NCBI RefSeq assembly: GCF_001890765.1
Contig: NZ_KV878783.1
Span: 4,306,771 to 4,370,770 of the forward strand
From: Spirulina major PCC 6313
GTDB taxonomy: Bacteria; Cyanobacteriota; Cyanobacteriia; Cyanobacteriales; Spirulinaceae
Reading direction: 5' to 3'
DNA length: 64,000 nucleotides
Part shown: positions 1 through 8,143 of the stretch, piece after piece
How positions within the stretch are numbered: the first letter of the stretch is position 1
How the letters are laid out: each line of letters begins with the position of its first letter
The notes under the pieces: generated by a model
Seen by the model: only the letters and a program-made list of their open reading frames with translations
Databases searched by the model: none
Told to the model about the DNA's origin: nothing
Position numbers and translations under genes: made by a program

Positions 1-537
1 CCAGAGGGCCTGCTCAAGTTGGGTATGGGTCAGCACTTGGCGGGGGTGGCGCAGGAGATAGTCCATCAGTTGAAATTCGCGCCCGGAGAGTTGGACGGTG
101 TGGTCTTGATAGGTCAAGATCAGGGTATCGCAATCGAGGCGCAGATCATCAAGGGCGAGGCTGTCCCCTTGCCAGAGGGGCGATCGCCGTCCCAAGGCCC
201 GCACCCGTGCCAATAATTCCAGCACATTCACTGGCTTAATCAGATAGTCATCCGCCCCCGCATCGAGACCCGTAATCCGGTCTGCGATCGCATCTTTCGC
301 CGTCAAAAATAAAACCGGAGCACCCTTACCCCCTTGGCGATACCGCTGGCACAACTCCACCCCGCTGATCTGCGGTAACATCCAGTCTAAAATCAGCAAA
401 TCATAGTCCCGGTCTGCAAGTAATGAGGCAGCGATCGCCCCATCTCCCACCGCATCAACACTATGCCCCGCCTTCGTCAACGCCCGTTGCAGGGGTTCTA
501 ATTGCATCGGATCATCTTCCACCAATAAGACCTTCAT
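1..537 (-). CDS. OmpR/PhoB-type response regulator, C-terminus cut by window edge
   Basis: The reading frame starts at the ATG complementary to 535-537 and is still open at position 1, so only about 179 N-terminal residues are visible. The protein begins MKVLLVEDD, has the phosphoacceptor region LLILDWMLP, the conserved threonine in FLTAKD and the lysine in YLIKPV, which is a complete receiver domain. The start of a winged-helix DNA-binding domain follows (QLSGREFQLMDYLLR). It is therefore a canonical transcriptional regulator of the OmpR/PhoB class. The partner kinase is not in the window and would lie to the left. The gene diverges from the small membrane protein at 586. The regulon cannot be told from the sequence. 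Confidence 0.9.
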   Translation of the reverse strand, partial: MKVLLVEDDPMQLEPLQRALTKAGHSVDAVGDGAIAASLLADRDYDLLILDWMLPQISGVELCQRYRQGGKGAPVLFLTAKDAIADRITGLDAGADDYLIKPVNVLELLARVRALGRRSPLWQGDSLALDDLRLDCDTLILTYQDHTVQLSGREFQLMDYLLRHPRQVLTHTQLEQALW

Positions 538-585
538 GGCTTGCGTTGCTCCCGTTGAGCATTAACTCTTCACTATCATGATCCC

Positions 586-996
586 ATGACTCGAAAAAGA
601 CGCACGATCTTCGCCCCGCTCCTGTCCCAAGGAGGACGCTGGGGGCTTGAATTTTGGTTACCGCTGCCACTGATTGCCCTGGGCATCTGGGGCGGTGCAG
701 GGTGGCTCGATGGCCGCGTGCTCAGCCAGCCCCGTACCATTCCAGACGACACCATCCCCATTCGTCAGGGTGAAACCTACTTAACCATGACCCTCACCGT
801 CACTTCCATTGATGCGGAGATTGATGAGCAGTCGGGCAGTACCAGCGTCGTGGTGCAAACGGTGGGGAGTAGTTTACAAGCACTAGAGTTTGAATATCCG
901 TTTGTGGACTTTGCGGAGGTGGAACGAGCGATCGCCACCGATCTCGACCTGCCCGTCACCACCATTCAAACCCTCGTCCGCTATCGCCTCGATTAA
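586..996 (+). CDS. hypothetical protein with one N-terminal membrane segment
   Basis: 136 residues, family not recognised. A basic N-terminus (MTRKRRT) is followed by one hydrophobic stretch at about residues 22-42 (FWLPLPLIALGIWGGAGWL), then a polar domain of about 90 residues rich in T, V and acidic residues. This fits a protein anchored in the membrane with its C-terminal domain outside the cytoplasm. It diverges from the response regulator on its left with a spacer of about 48 bp, so the two may share a control region. It converges on the symporter gene at 1001 with almost no gap. Composition and HIP1 content match the surroundings, so I treat it as a real gene of unknown function. Confidence 0.6.
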   Translation: MTRKRRTIFAPLLSQGGRWGLEFWLPLPLIALGIWGGAGWLDGRVLSQPRTIPDDTIPIRQGETYLTMTLTVTSIDAEIDEQSGSTSVVVQTVGSSLQALEFEYPFVDFAEVERAIATDLDLPVTTIQTLVRYRLD

Positions 997-1000
997 CCGA

Positions 1001-2503
1001 TCAGAAGTTTGCTTCCGTCGGGGCTTTGTTAGGGTCGCGGCTAATTTTCTTACCCTTGCCACCCGTCATCAGCGAAACCCCCACAAACGCCGCTAAACCC
1101 ACCAAGGGACTAATCAACGTCGGGAAACCATCAAAATCTGGGGTGAAGATCGGGTTTGGAATATAAAGCAGGGTGTTGTCGCTGCCGAACATCGTCGGCA
1201 TCAAGACAAAAAACGCCAAGCGGGTGATTGTGCCGAGGATGATGCAGGCTAACGCGCCGTATTCATTGGCTTTGGGCCAAAATAACCCCCCAGCCAAGGG
1301 AATTAATAACCCCGCAAACCCCAGGTCAAACGCCAGGAGGAGCAGAATCCCGGTTTGGGGCACGAGCACCGCGAAAATCACGCCCAAGGCGGTGATCACT
1401 ACCGCCATCATCCGCGTGATCGCCAGGAGGCGATCGCCCGCTGCATTGTGGTCATCGTGGCGAATCCCAATGATATTATGGGCAATCACCGACGACGTGC
1501 CCAGAATCGCCCCATCCGCCGTTGACAGCGAAGCCGACATAATCGCCGTAATCACCAACAGCCCCAGGGCCGGCGGCACAACCCCCGACAGCAGGTTAAA
1601 CAGCAACGGTTGATCCGCATTACGCGCCACATCAGCAGCCTCTAAAATAGTCGGAGCCGCCAGCGCCAACATCGAAAACGGCACACCGATCAACACCGTA
1701 CCCGCCGACCCAATTAAACAAGCCCTCTGGGCCGTTTCCGGACTATCGGCCGCAAAAACCCGCGCCATAAAATCAATCGCGACAATATCCCCCAAACCCA
1801 GAGCCAGCAGTGTTGCCCAGTTAATCGCAGCCCCAAAGCTGGGGTCTGTTAACTGTTCGAGGTCAAAGGGCCCCATGCCTTCGGGAACCGTGAAACCATA
1901 ATTAATCGCCACAAACCCGATCAATCCAACCGTCCCAATCAATGCAATGCCCACTTGAATCGCATCGGTATAGGCCACCGCAAACAGGCCACCACTGGCG
2001 GTGTAAATTAACACCACCAACGCGATGAGAATCACCCCCGCCACATAGCTGGTTCCCAGAAACGACTGAAATAAAAATCCCCCCGCCACTAAGTTTCCTG
2101 CTAAGAGAAAGGCAAAACTAAGCACCATAATGATCGAGGCGATCCATTCCGTGAGGCGGTTATATTTCACCCGATAAAAATCCGGCAAGGTAATTAACCC
2201 CATGCGGTTCATCGGCTTCGCAAAAAACAGCCCCGTTAAGAATAAACAGAGGGCTAATCCTAAGGGTAACGAAGCCCCCGCCCAAAAACCGAATTCTCCC
2301 GCGAGATCGGTGTTTCCTAAGGTGGCGTTAGAGTCTACAGATTGGGCCATTAAAGTTGCGGCGGCGAGGGGCAAAATCAACCCACGACCCGCGACTAAGT
2401 AGTTCACACTATCACCTTTGATCTGTTTCGCGGCCCAAAGTCCAATGGCTAAGGTCAGGACAAGAAATGCAATAATTCCCCAAAAGAAAATCTGATTTGG
2501 CAT
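1001..2503 (-). CDS. sodium:solute symporter (SSF family), candidate guanidine or urea transporter
   Basis: 500 residues with about 12-13 hydrophobic helices, the normal size for the SSF family (PutP, PanF, Dur3-type). It starts MPNQIFFWGIIAFLVL. The early helices carry the SSF-like pattern YLVAGRGL followed by AATLMAQSVDSNATLGN, and a central region reads TASGGLFAVAYTDAIQ, which resembles the family signature. It is the last gene of the leftward gdmH operon, 101 bp after the hypB-like gene and with no visible terminator between them. The known family role is Na+-coupled uptake of small solutes, including urea by Dur3-type members. That this one carries guanidine, or its product urea, is inferred only from operon position under a guanidine riboswitch. 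Synechocystis uses an ABC system in the equivalent place. Confidence 0.85.
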   Translation of the reverse strand: MPNQIFFWGIIAFLVLTLAIGLWAAKQIKGDSVNYLVAGRGLILPLAAATLMAQSVDSNATLGNTDLAGEFGFWAGASLPLGLALCLFLTGLFFAKPMNRMGLITLPDFYRVKYNRLTEWIASIIMVLSFAFLLAGNLVAGGFLFQSFLGTSYVAGVILIALVVLIYTASGGLFAVAYTDAIQVGIALIGTVGLIGFVAINYGFTVPEGMGPFDLEQLTDPSFGAAINWATLLALGLGDIVAIDFMARVFAADSPETAQRACLIGSAGTVLIGVPFSMLALAAPTILEAADVARNADQPLLFNLLSGVVPPALGLLVITAIMSASLSTADGAILGTSSVIAHNIIGIRHDDHNAAGDRLLAITRMMAVVITALGVIFAVLVPQTGILLLLAFDLGFAGLLIPLAGGLFWPKANEYGALACIILGTITRLAFFVLMPTMFGSDNTLLYIPNPIFTPDFDGFPTLISPLVGLAAFVGVSLMTGGKGKKISRDPNKAPTEANF

Positions 2504-2604
2504 AATAAAGTTCTCTCAATGTTGATGTGTCATTGTGATTTTCCCTCGATCGCTTTCCCTTTCAACATCTACACCAGACTTCAGGTGAGAGCAGACCCAA
2601 TCAA

Positions 2605-3303
2605 TTAATGGGTAAGCAGTGGAGAAGACACCATGCCCTGTACTTGCGATCGCACCCAATCGAACCATAAATCGAGGCCCTCGCCTGTCTTCGCTGATAC
2701 CGGAATAATCGCAGCATTAGAATTCATCTGACGCACATTAGCCACGAGCATTTCCAGATCTAGATCCAGATAGGGTGCGAGATCCATTTTGGTCACCAAA
2801 AGACAATCCGCCTCCTGGAACATTAAGGGATATTTCAAGGGCTTATCTTCCCCTTCGGTCACACTTAGAAGTGCAACTTTAGCGTGTTCTCCCACTTCAA
2901 ACTCCGCCGGACAGACGAGATTCCCCACATTTTCCACAAAGACGAGATCAAAGGTTGTGGGATCATAGTCATGGGAAAGTTGATGCAGCCCCCCGGCGAC
3001 CATTTTGGAATCCAAATGACAGGCGCGACCGGTATTAATCGCAATCACCGGCACATCGTATTGACGGAGGCGATCGGCATCTAATTCCGTGGTCATATCC
3101 CCTTCAATTACCGCCATTTTTAACTCAGCATTCAGGGTCGCCAGGGTGCGTTCAAGGAGTTCCGTTTTACCTGCGCCAGGACTACTCATTAAATTCAGAC
3201 AATGAATTCCCCAGCGATCGAAATGGTCGCGATTGTGATCCGCTCCGGCTTGGTTGGCATGGAGCAAATTTAATTCCAGGGCAGCGTCGAAGGTTTGGTG
3301 CAT
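2605..3303 (-). CDS. hypB: HypB-like GTPase, nickel insertion accessory protein for guanidine hydrolase
   Basis: 232 residues, a SIMIBI-class P-loop GTPase. The Walker A motif is [12 protein letters not shown] at about residues 41-52, and [16 protein letters not shown] is the typical HypB switch region. [13 protein letters not shown] includes the Cys-Pro of the HypB metal site, and [15 protein letters not shown] is the guanine-specificity motif (TKxD). It lacks the His-rich N-terminal nickel-storage tail of some HypB proteins. It lies between the hypA-like gene and the symporter in the gdmH operon. No hydrogenase or other hyp genes are present, so its client is most likely the guanidine hydrolase, as reported for the equivalent Synechocystis genes (Sll1079, GhaB). 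The ATG at 3301-3303 gives a normal N-terminus. Confidence 0.9.
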   Translation of the reverse strand: MHQTFDAALELNLLHANQAGADHNRDHFDRWGIHCLNLMSSPGAGKTELLERTLATLNAELKMAVIEGDMTTELDADRLRQYDVPVIAINTGRACHLDSKMVAGGLHQLSHDYDPTTFDLVFVENVGNLVCPAEFEVGEHAKVALLSVTEGEDKPLKYPLMFQEADCLLVTKMDLAPYLDLDLEMLVANVRQMNSNAAIIPVSAKTGEGLDLWFDWVRSQVQGMVSSPLLTH

Positions 3304-3375
3304 GGGAATACCTCACAATAGGGAATGATGGGGACAGATTTAAACAAGTGTTAGGGGGATCATCGTTGACCCGAT

Positions 3376-3762
3376 TTAGCAGGACGTGGGGGATGCGATC
3401 GCATCTTCTTCGTGATATGAATATTCAATCCGATCAATTTTTAACTCACGCCCAGAGCGAATCTCCTCCATCGGAGCGTGACAGGTCGGACAGGCATATT
3501 GCAGCCCCATTTGAGGCGCATACTCTGCCTGACAGGAATGGCAAAACGCAATCAATGGCATTTCTTGAATCATCAAGCGCACCCCCTCCAAAAACGTGCC
3601 TTGGGTCTGAGCCGTAAAGGCAAACTCTAAACTGGCCGGTTCCACACAGGTGAACTGTCCCACGATTAAATGAATCGCTTCAATATTGGGCGTACCATGC
3701 TGATGTTCAAACCAATCCCGGACGGTCATAATCAATGCCTTAGTCATGTCTGTTTCGTGCAT
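3376..3762 (-). CDS. hypA: HypA-like nickel metallochaperone for guanidine hydrolase
   Basis: 128 residues from the ATG at 3760-3762. The frame stays open upstream, but this start gives the invariant MHE N-terminus of HypA, whose His2 is a nickel ligand, and has an AGAGG-type ribosome site. The C-terminal half carries the zinc-binding pairs CHSC (x about 14) CPTC, the structural zinc site of HypA. It follows the GST gene by 20 bp and precedes the hypB-like gene by 72 bp. In Synechocystis the homologues next to gdmH (sll1078, ghaA) activate the nickel-dependent guanidine hydrolase. Operon position supports the same job here, not hydrogenase maturation. A dual role elsewhere in the genome cannot be excluded. 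Confidence 0.9.
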   Translation of the reverse strand: MHETDMTKALIMTVRDWFEHQHGTPNIEAIHLIVGQFTCVEPASLEFAFTAQTQGTFLEGVRLMIQEMPLIAFCHSCQAEYAPQMGLQYACPTCHAPMEEIRSGRELKIDRIEYSYHEEDAIASPTSC

Positions 3763-3782
3763 AAAAATTGCCTCTAAAAACG

Positions 3783-4391
3783 TCACATTGAATCCGTAAT
3801 TAAACAATGATTAGGTTGAGTTTTGACCCGTGCAAACCATGCTTGAATTGCCGTAAAGGGTGACAAATCAAATCCCCCTTCATCCGCCACATGGGTATAG
3901 GCATAGAGCGCAATATCAGCAATGGAATAGGACTCATTGACAAAAAATGTATGGGTTTTTAAATGGTCTTCCATCACCTGGAGGGCGGCATACCCTAAGG
4001 GGCGTTTTTGGTCGAGTTGTTCCCGAAATTTTTCGCCTTGATTGAGGCTGTGGAGCCAATAACGGGAGGTGGCGATATGGGGTTCATGGCTGTATTGCTC
4101 AAAGAATAACCAGCGCATCACCTGAGCTTGATCCCAAGGATCATCGGGAAAAAAGGCGGTGTTTTGACTGAGATAATACAGGATGGCATTGGATTCGGCG
4201 AGGTATTGACCCGGCGACACTTCGAGGACGGGAATGCGCCCATTGGCATTAATCGCTAAAAAGTCAGGGGTGCGAGTTTCTCCGGCAATAATATTTTTTT
4301 CAATGTGCTCGAAGGGAATCTCTAATTGACGCAATAAGAGCCGCACTTTATAGCCATTCCCTGAGGGTAAAAAATCGTAAAGTCGATACAT
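3783..4391 (-). CDS. glutathione S-transferase family protein
   Basis: 202 residues, the usual GST length. An N-terminal thioredoxin-fold domain (about 1-80) has the candidate catalytic serine in DFLPSGNGYKVRLLL, the cis-proline stretch GRIPVLEV and the glutathione-binding ESNAILYYL motif. A C-terminal all-helical domain includes YSIADIALYAYTHVA. It lies between gdmH (69 bp gap) and the hypA-like gene (20 bp gap) on the same strand, so it is almost certainly co-transcribed under the guanidine riboswitch. GSTs are not a known part of guanidine degradation. Possible roles are detoxification of a co-imported electrophile or redox support of the nickel chaperones, but neither is shown by the sequence. 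Confidence 0.88.
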   Translation of the reverse strand: MYRLYDFLPSGNGYKVRLLLRQLEIPFEHIEKNIIAGETRTPDFLAINANGRIPVLEVSPGQYLAESNAILYYLSQNTAFFPDDPWDQAQVMRWLFFEQYSHEPHIATSRYWLHSLNQGEKFREQLDQKRPLGYAALQVMEDHLKTHTFFVNESYSIADIALYAYTHVADEGGFDLSPFTAIQAWFARVKTQPNHCLITDSM

Positions 4392-4460
4392 TTTGAGGAT
4401 GCTCCGGTATCACCATAAAACAGGTCAGGGCTGGCGCGATCACCAACCCTAACCGTGGGG

Positions 4461-5636
4461 TTAACGCCAGGGTTGATCCACCACTTGGGCTTCGGGGTGG
4501 ATGTAACTAGGGGTTGCTTTGCGGGGGAGTTGTTCGGAGACGACGAGATGGGCGAGGGTGTCGCAAATTACCCGTGTTGCCATTAAGGCGGTCATGTCGC
4601 TGACATCGTAGGGCGGTGAAACTTCGACAATTTCCATGCCGCATACGTTGGTTTCCCGAATAATTCGTTTCAGTAGATAGAGGGCTTCACGGGGTAATAA
4701 ACCGCCGGGTTCGGGCCAGCCGGTGCCGGGGACAAAGCCCGCATCAATGCAGTCAATATCGAAGCTAATCCAGACGCAATCGGTGCCGTCGGTGGCGCGG
4801 GCGATCGCAAAATCCGCCGCCGCATCTAACCCCATTTCGGTAATGTCCGTGACGGTGAGAATATTCGTTTCCCGTTCGCGGCACACCTTCACCCCTTGAC
4901 GCGGCACTTGCCAACCCCCAATCCCCAACTGCACGAGGTTTTTCGCGGGGGCATTGGCGATATTTGTGGCGTGGAACCACGGACAGGTGTGCATCCGTTC
5001 ATCGAGGTCGGTTTCTTGGGTATCCACATGGCGATCGAAGTGAATAATGCCTACTTTTTGATCGCCTAGATGCTGACAAATGCCGCGCACCGTGGGAAAT
5101 CCGATCGAATGATCGCCCCCTAAAATCATCGGAAATGCCCCGGAACTAAAGACATGGGCGACCCCTTTAGAAATCTGATCAAAGGACTTTTCATTATTCG
5201 CAGGAATCGTGAAAATATCCCCTACATCACAGAGGGTAATTTGTTCACGCAAATCCACACCAAATTCAAAGTTGTAGGGGGTGTAGAGGGCGGAAATGCG
5301 GCGAATGCCTTGGGGGCCGAAGCGTGTGCCGGGGCGGTAGGTGGTGCCGGAATCGTGGGGCACACCGATGATCGCCACGTCATAATTGCCCACTTGGCGC
5401 ACGTCTTCAAGATAGGGGGCCTTCATGAAGGTGTTAATCCCGGCATAGTGGGGCAGTTCACCCCGCGAGAAGGTGGGAATGGTGCGGTCTTGGATGCTGG
5501 CGGCGGCTTCTAGGCCGAATTCTAAGCCCTGATTCACTTCCTGTTGCCAGCCGGTGAGGGGGAGGTGTTGTTCCATCCCTAGGGCGCGTTGGGCTTCGCT
5601 TTGGCCGTTGGGGGGTTGAAAGGCTGAGTCTGTCAT
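4461..5636 (-). CDS. gdmH: Ni-dependent guanidine hydrolase (arginase/agmatinase superfamily)
   Basis: 391 residues of the ureohydrolase superfamily, close in length to the characterised Synechocystis GdmH (Sll1077), which hydrolyses guanidine to urea and ammonia. Metal ligands are visible: GGDHS (His176), FDRHVDTQ (Asp201, His203, Asp205) and SFDIDCID (Asp293, Asp295). Two departures from ordinary agmatinase motifs are Arg in place of Ala in FDxHxD, and GTGWPEPGG in place of GTGTPEPGG. An N-terminal extension of about 60 residues is also present. It is often annotated speB, but the guanidine-I riboswitch upstream and the HypA/HypB pair downstream point to guanidine, not agmatine. It is the first gene of the leftward operon. 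The start ATG is at 5634-5636. Confidence 0.9.
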   Translation of the reverse strand: MTDSAFQPPNGQSEAQRALGMEQHLPLTGWQQEVNQGLEFGLEAAASIQDRTIPTFSRGELPHYAGINTFMKAPYLEDVRQVGNYDVAIIGVPHDSGTTYRPGTRFGPQGIRRISALYTPYNFEFGVDLREQITLCDVGDIFTIPANNEKSFDQISKGVAHVFSSGAFPMILGGDHSIGFPTVRGICQHLGDQKVGIIHFDRHVDTQETDLDERMHTCPWFHATNIANAPAKNLVQLGIGGWQVPRQGVKVCRERETNILTVTDITEMGLDAAADFAIARATDGTDCVWISFDIDCIDAGFVPGTGWPEPGGLLPREALYLLKRIIRETNVCGMEIVEVSPPYDVSDMTALMATRVICDTLAHLVVSEQLPRKATPSYIHPEAQVVDQPWR

Positions 5637-5664
5637 TGATTTACTCCGATGTAGGGATGCGCTG

Positions 5665-5728
5665 CAAAATAATTAGCCCGGAAGAATTCACCATTCAAGG
5701 GGTCTGAATGATGTTGTTCTCCCGGGCT
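5665..5728 (-). terminator. riboswitch expression platform: competing terminator hairpin
   Basis: On the minus strand AGCCCGG (complement of 5722-5728), which lies in the 3' part of the aptamer, can pair with CCGGGCT (complement of 5675-5681). The latter is followed by AATTATTTTG (5665-5674), a T-rich tail. Pairing of this 7-bp stem would disrupt the aptamer P3 helix. This is the logic of an ON switch: ligand-bound aptamer keeps P3 and allows read-through into gdmH, and ligand-free RNA terminates. The pairing is seen in the sequence, and the regulatory direction is inferred from known guanidine-I switches. Confidence 0.7.
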
Positions 5729-5834
5729 TTTATCCCGCCGTGGGGTTATCGACATTTGTTAAGGGTGGATAACCTGTCTCTCTTGGTCCAGTCGTTTTAT
5801 TTGTTGAGGATAAAACCGGAACCCTAGAGACCTA
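5716..5834 (-). ncRNA. guanidine-I (ykkC) riboswitch aptamer
   Basis: Read on the minus strand, the leader of gdmH contains the conserved blocks of the guanidine-I aptamer in order. These are CTCTAGGGTTCCGG, a stem-loop of the form GTTTTAT...ATAAAAC, CTGGACCAAGAGA (canonical CUGGUCCGAGAGA with two changes), and CCACGGCGGGATAAAAG followed by CCCGGGAGA. An extra stem GGTTATC/GATAACC is inserted between the GAGAGA block and the CACGG block. The near-invariant 3' block makes the identification firm by eye. It lies about 80-200 nt upstream of the gdmH start and is followed by a terminator-like stem. It would sense free guanidine and control the whole gdmH-GST-hypA-hypB-symporter operon. Confidence 0.92.
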
Positions 5835-5839
5835 TTGAA

Positions 5840-6184
5840 TTGTTGCCCCGTAGTGTATGGTGCTCCTCAGGAACTGCACCGTATCAATGGCTACGAAACT
5901 GCGATCGCGCCATAACTTTTCATCTTCATCAACTGCCGAGATCATGGGGGATCATGAATTTTTCTCTCAAAAAGACGAGATGCCCTCGACCCCTGTGAGA
6001 TCATGGAGAGAAGAGTTGAAGCAGTCTGCGTTTGATCCCTCTCTCCGTCAGGGCAGCGAGCTAGAAGCTCGCACTACAGAGGATTCCAGCAATGGTAGTG
6101 TGAGCCTCTGGCTCACTTAGTACTCGATCCAGACTCGTAACTTGATTGATGGATAAGCAGTAGCCCATTCTTTTGGAGGATGCT
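5840..6184. other. intergenic region between the riboswitch and the universal stress gene
   Basis: This holds the promoter side of the gdmH operon (reading left) and the leader of the universal stress gene (reading right). An open frame at 5857-6120 has no recognisable family and ends in a dispersed repeat, so I do not call it a gene. The right end contains repeat copy A (6102-6166). Confidence 0.5.
6102..6166. repeat. dispersed 65-bp repeat, copy A
   Basis: The stretch starting GAGCCTCTGGCTCAC and continuing through GATCCAGACTCGTAACTTG to CAGTAGCCCA recurs in the same orientation at 40998-41062 with about 80% identity by eye. It begins with the short dyad GAGCC-TCT-GGCTC. It sits just upstream of the universal stress gene. 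The function is unknown. Confidence 0.6.
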
Positions 6185-6715
6185 ATGGATACACAAGCAC
6201 AGGCGATCGCCCTTACGGACACCACTCCGACCCCAATTCAACGTATTTTGGTGGCGTTAGACCTCGATCCCAAACACCAAAGCCCGCAGGTGTTGGCCCA
6301 AGCGGTGCAGATGGCAAAATTGCACAATAGTAAATTGATGCTCTGCCATGGCATGAGTGACCCGTTACCGCCTGCGTCCAATGTGTTTGCCAGTGGCAGC
6401 CTGGGGATGTATGGCAGTTCCTATTCGCCGGAATTATTTGAACAGTCCCAAGCGGCGGTGCGGGCGGAGCGCGATCGCTTAATTAATGAACTGACGGCGA
6501 TCGCCACGGCCATCCAAGACCAGGGCGTGAGCACTGAAGTGAGCGTCAAAGAAGGGGAACCGAGCCACTATATTTGCAAACTAGCGCAGGATTGGGCTGC
6601 GGATCTCGTCGTGGTGGGCCGTCGTGGCCGGACAGGACTTGCAGAAATCGTGATGGGCAGTGTGAGCAATTATGTGGTTCACCATGCGCCCTGTGCGGTG
6701 TTGGTGGTGCAGTAG
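6185..6715 (+). CDS. universal stress protein (UspA family)
   Basis: 176 residues, one Usp domain. The N-terminal IQRILVALDLDP is the nucleotide-binding strand with the Asp. The C-terminal part has DLVVVGRRGRTGLAEIVMGSVSNYVVHHAPCAVLVVQ, with the G-2x-G-9x-G-[S/T] ATP-binding pattern typical of the MJ0577-like subgroup. An insertion of about 40 residues between strand and helix (SDPLPPASNVFASGSLGM...) is common in cyanobacterial members. The ATG at 6185 is preceded by GGAGGA at 6175-6180 and is preferred over the upstream TTG at 6173, which overlaps that site. The stop is directly adjacent to the converging kinase stop at 6716, so the 3' ends touch. Confidence 0.92.
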   Translation: MDTQAQAIALTDTTPTPIQRILVALDLDPKHQSPQVLAQAVQMAKLHNSKLMLCHGMSDPLPPASNVFASGSLGMYGSSYSPELFEQSQAAVRAERDRLINELTAIATAIQDQGVSTEVSVKEGEPSHYICKLAQDWAADLVVVGRRGRTGLAEIVMGSVSNYVVHHAPCAVLVVQ

Positions 6716-8143
6716 TCATTGCGGCGGCGGGTAGCTCCAGGGTTGCAGGGGGATCAACGGCGCAGGCTGGCGGGGTGATGCCCTGTCGGGGTGAATCGGC
6801 AGATGAATGGTGAAGGTGCTGCCCTGGTTGGGGGTGCTGGTCACGGTGATCTGGCCGTGATGGCGGTGGGCGATCGCTTTCACGAGGGCCAGTCCTAACC
6901 CGGTTCCTCCGGTTTGACGTGAGCGATCGCTCGTCACCCGGTAAAAGCGTTCAAAAATGCGTGGCAGATCAGCGGGGGCAATGCCGATCCCGTTGTCTTG
7001 AATCGTGATCAGTGCGGTGCGATCGCTCTGGTCGAGGCGGAGGTGAATCGCGCCGCCGGGTGGGGTGTAGTGAATGGCGTTGGCGATGACGTTCGCGACG
7101 AGGCGGTAGAGTTGGGGTTCATCGCCCCACACCGGCAGGGGCGCGGCGGGAACGTGACTCGTCAGGGTGAGGTCAGCGGCGATCGCCAATTCTAAAAATT
7201 CCTCGGCCAAATCACTGACTAAATCATTCAGACAGCAGCGTTGCAGGGGGGTGGTGGCGGTGTTTTGTTCAAGGCGACTGAGGAGTAAAAGGTCATTAAT
7301 CAACTGGCTTAAGCGTCGTCCCTGCCGCTCCACGGTGGTTAAGAGGGGGAAGAGGGTTTGGGGATCAGTGGGGGCCAGGTGGGTGATCGCATCTACGGTG
7401 GCGAGAAGACTGGCGAGGGGCGATCGCAATTCGTGGGCGGCGTTGGCGGTGAACTGTTGTTGCTGCTGGTAGGACTGATAAATGGGGCGCATCGCCAGAC
7501 CCGCCAGCCCCCAACTCGACAGCGCCACCACCAGGAGCGTCACGGGGAGTGCGATCGCCAAAATCCAGCCAATGCGCTGCGCTTCAGCCTCCAACGCGGT
7601 TAAGTCCCGGCCAATTTGTAGATAGCCCCAAGAATCATGGCTGTGCCCCGCCAAAGTCTGCCCCTCAGCATTGTGCAAAATGGTGGTGAATTGGCGGTAG
7701 CGTTTGCCATCGGGGGGGGTGATGGTTTGCCAGACAGGGGTGAGGGCAGTTTCCGTGGGGGCGGGTTGATTGGGGGAAAAGGCCAGCAGTTCACCGTGAT
7801 GATCAAACAAGCGAATGTAGTAGAGGGTGCGATCGCTCACCCCCGTCGTATGGCGTTGAATCAACGTTCTGTTAACCGTGCAAGCCTGTCCCACCAGACA
7901 GAGATCCGGAACGATACGCTGCAACACCTGCGTCGGATCACCCGTGGTCGGCAAAAGTGGCTCAAGGCTGTCATGGAGGGTTCCCGCGATCGACTCAATT
8001 TCCCGCTCCATCGCCCCCCAATTGGACTGCACAATCGAACGATAGACCCCATAGGCCGAAAGACTGAGAATCCCCCCCATCACCAGGGAATACCACAGGG
8101 CCAAGCGCACCCGACTCCGGCGAAAGAGGGGGCGAATGCTCAT
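6716..8143 (-). CDS. nrsS: sensor histidine kinase, NrsS/RppB-like, probable metal sensor
   Basis: 475 residues. TM1 is at about 14-36 ([19 protein letters not shown]), followed by a periplasmic domain of about 150 residues containing Cys82 and Cys88 (LCLVGQAC) that could help bind metal. TM2 is at about 193-213. The HisKA domain has the H-box [12 protein letters not shown], and the HATPase has N, G1 and G2 boxes ([26 protein letters not shown]). The N-terminal sequence closely resembles cyanobacterial NrsS/RppB, the nickel-responsive kinase. Its ATG overlaps the stop of the regulator gene (ATGA), so the pair is translationally coupled. It is divergent from the efflux genes it presumably controls. 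Ligand assignment to nickel is by similarity and context; Co or Zn is possible. Confidence 0.85.
   Translation of the reverse strand: MSIRPLFRRSRVRLALWYSLVMGGILSLSAYGVYRSIVQSNWGAMEREIESIAGTLHDSLEPLLPTTGDPTQVLQRIVPDLCLVGQACTVNRTLIQRHTTGVSDRTLYYIRLFDHHGELLAFSPNQPAPTETALTPVWQTITPPDGKRYRQFTTILHNAEGQTLAGHSHDSWGYLQIGRDLTALEAEAQRIGWILAIALPVTLLVVALSSWGLAGLAMRPIYQSYQQQQQFTANAAHELRSPLASLLATVDAITHLAPTDPQTLFPLLTTVERQGRRLSQLINDLLLLSRLEQNTATTPLQRCCLNDLVSDLAEEFLELAIAADLTLTSHVPAAPLPVWGDEPQLYRLVANVIANAIHYTPPGGAIHLRLDQSDRTALITIQDNGIGIAPADLPRIFERFYRVTSDRSRQTGGTGLGLALVKAIAHRHHGQITVTSTPNQGSTFTIHLPIHPDRASPRQPAPLIPLQPWSYPPPQ

Noticed and set aside
1173-1613. 146-codon frame opposite the symporter
   Set aside because: Shadow of the SSF gene on the other strand; its composition is that of a reverse-complemented membrane protein gene.
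4461-5636. Agmatinase (speB) as the product name
   Set aside because: The superfamily fits, but the guanidine-I riboswitch, the HypA/HypB pair and the altered FDRHVD and GTGWPEPGG motifs point to guanidine hydrolase.
5857-6120. 87-codon open frame as a gene
   Set aside because: No recognisable family, Ser-rich, and its end lies in a dispersed repeat whose other copy uses a different frame.
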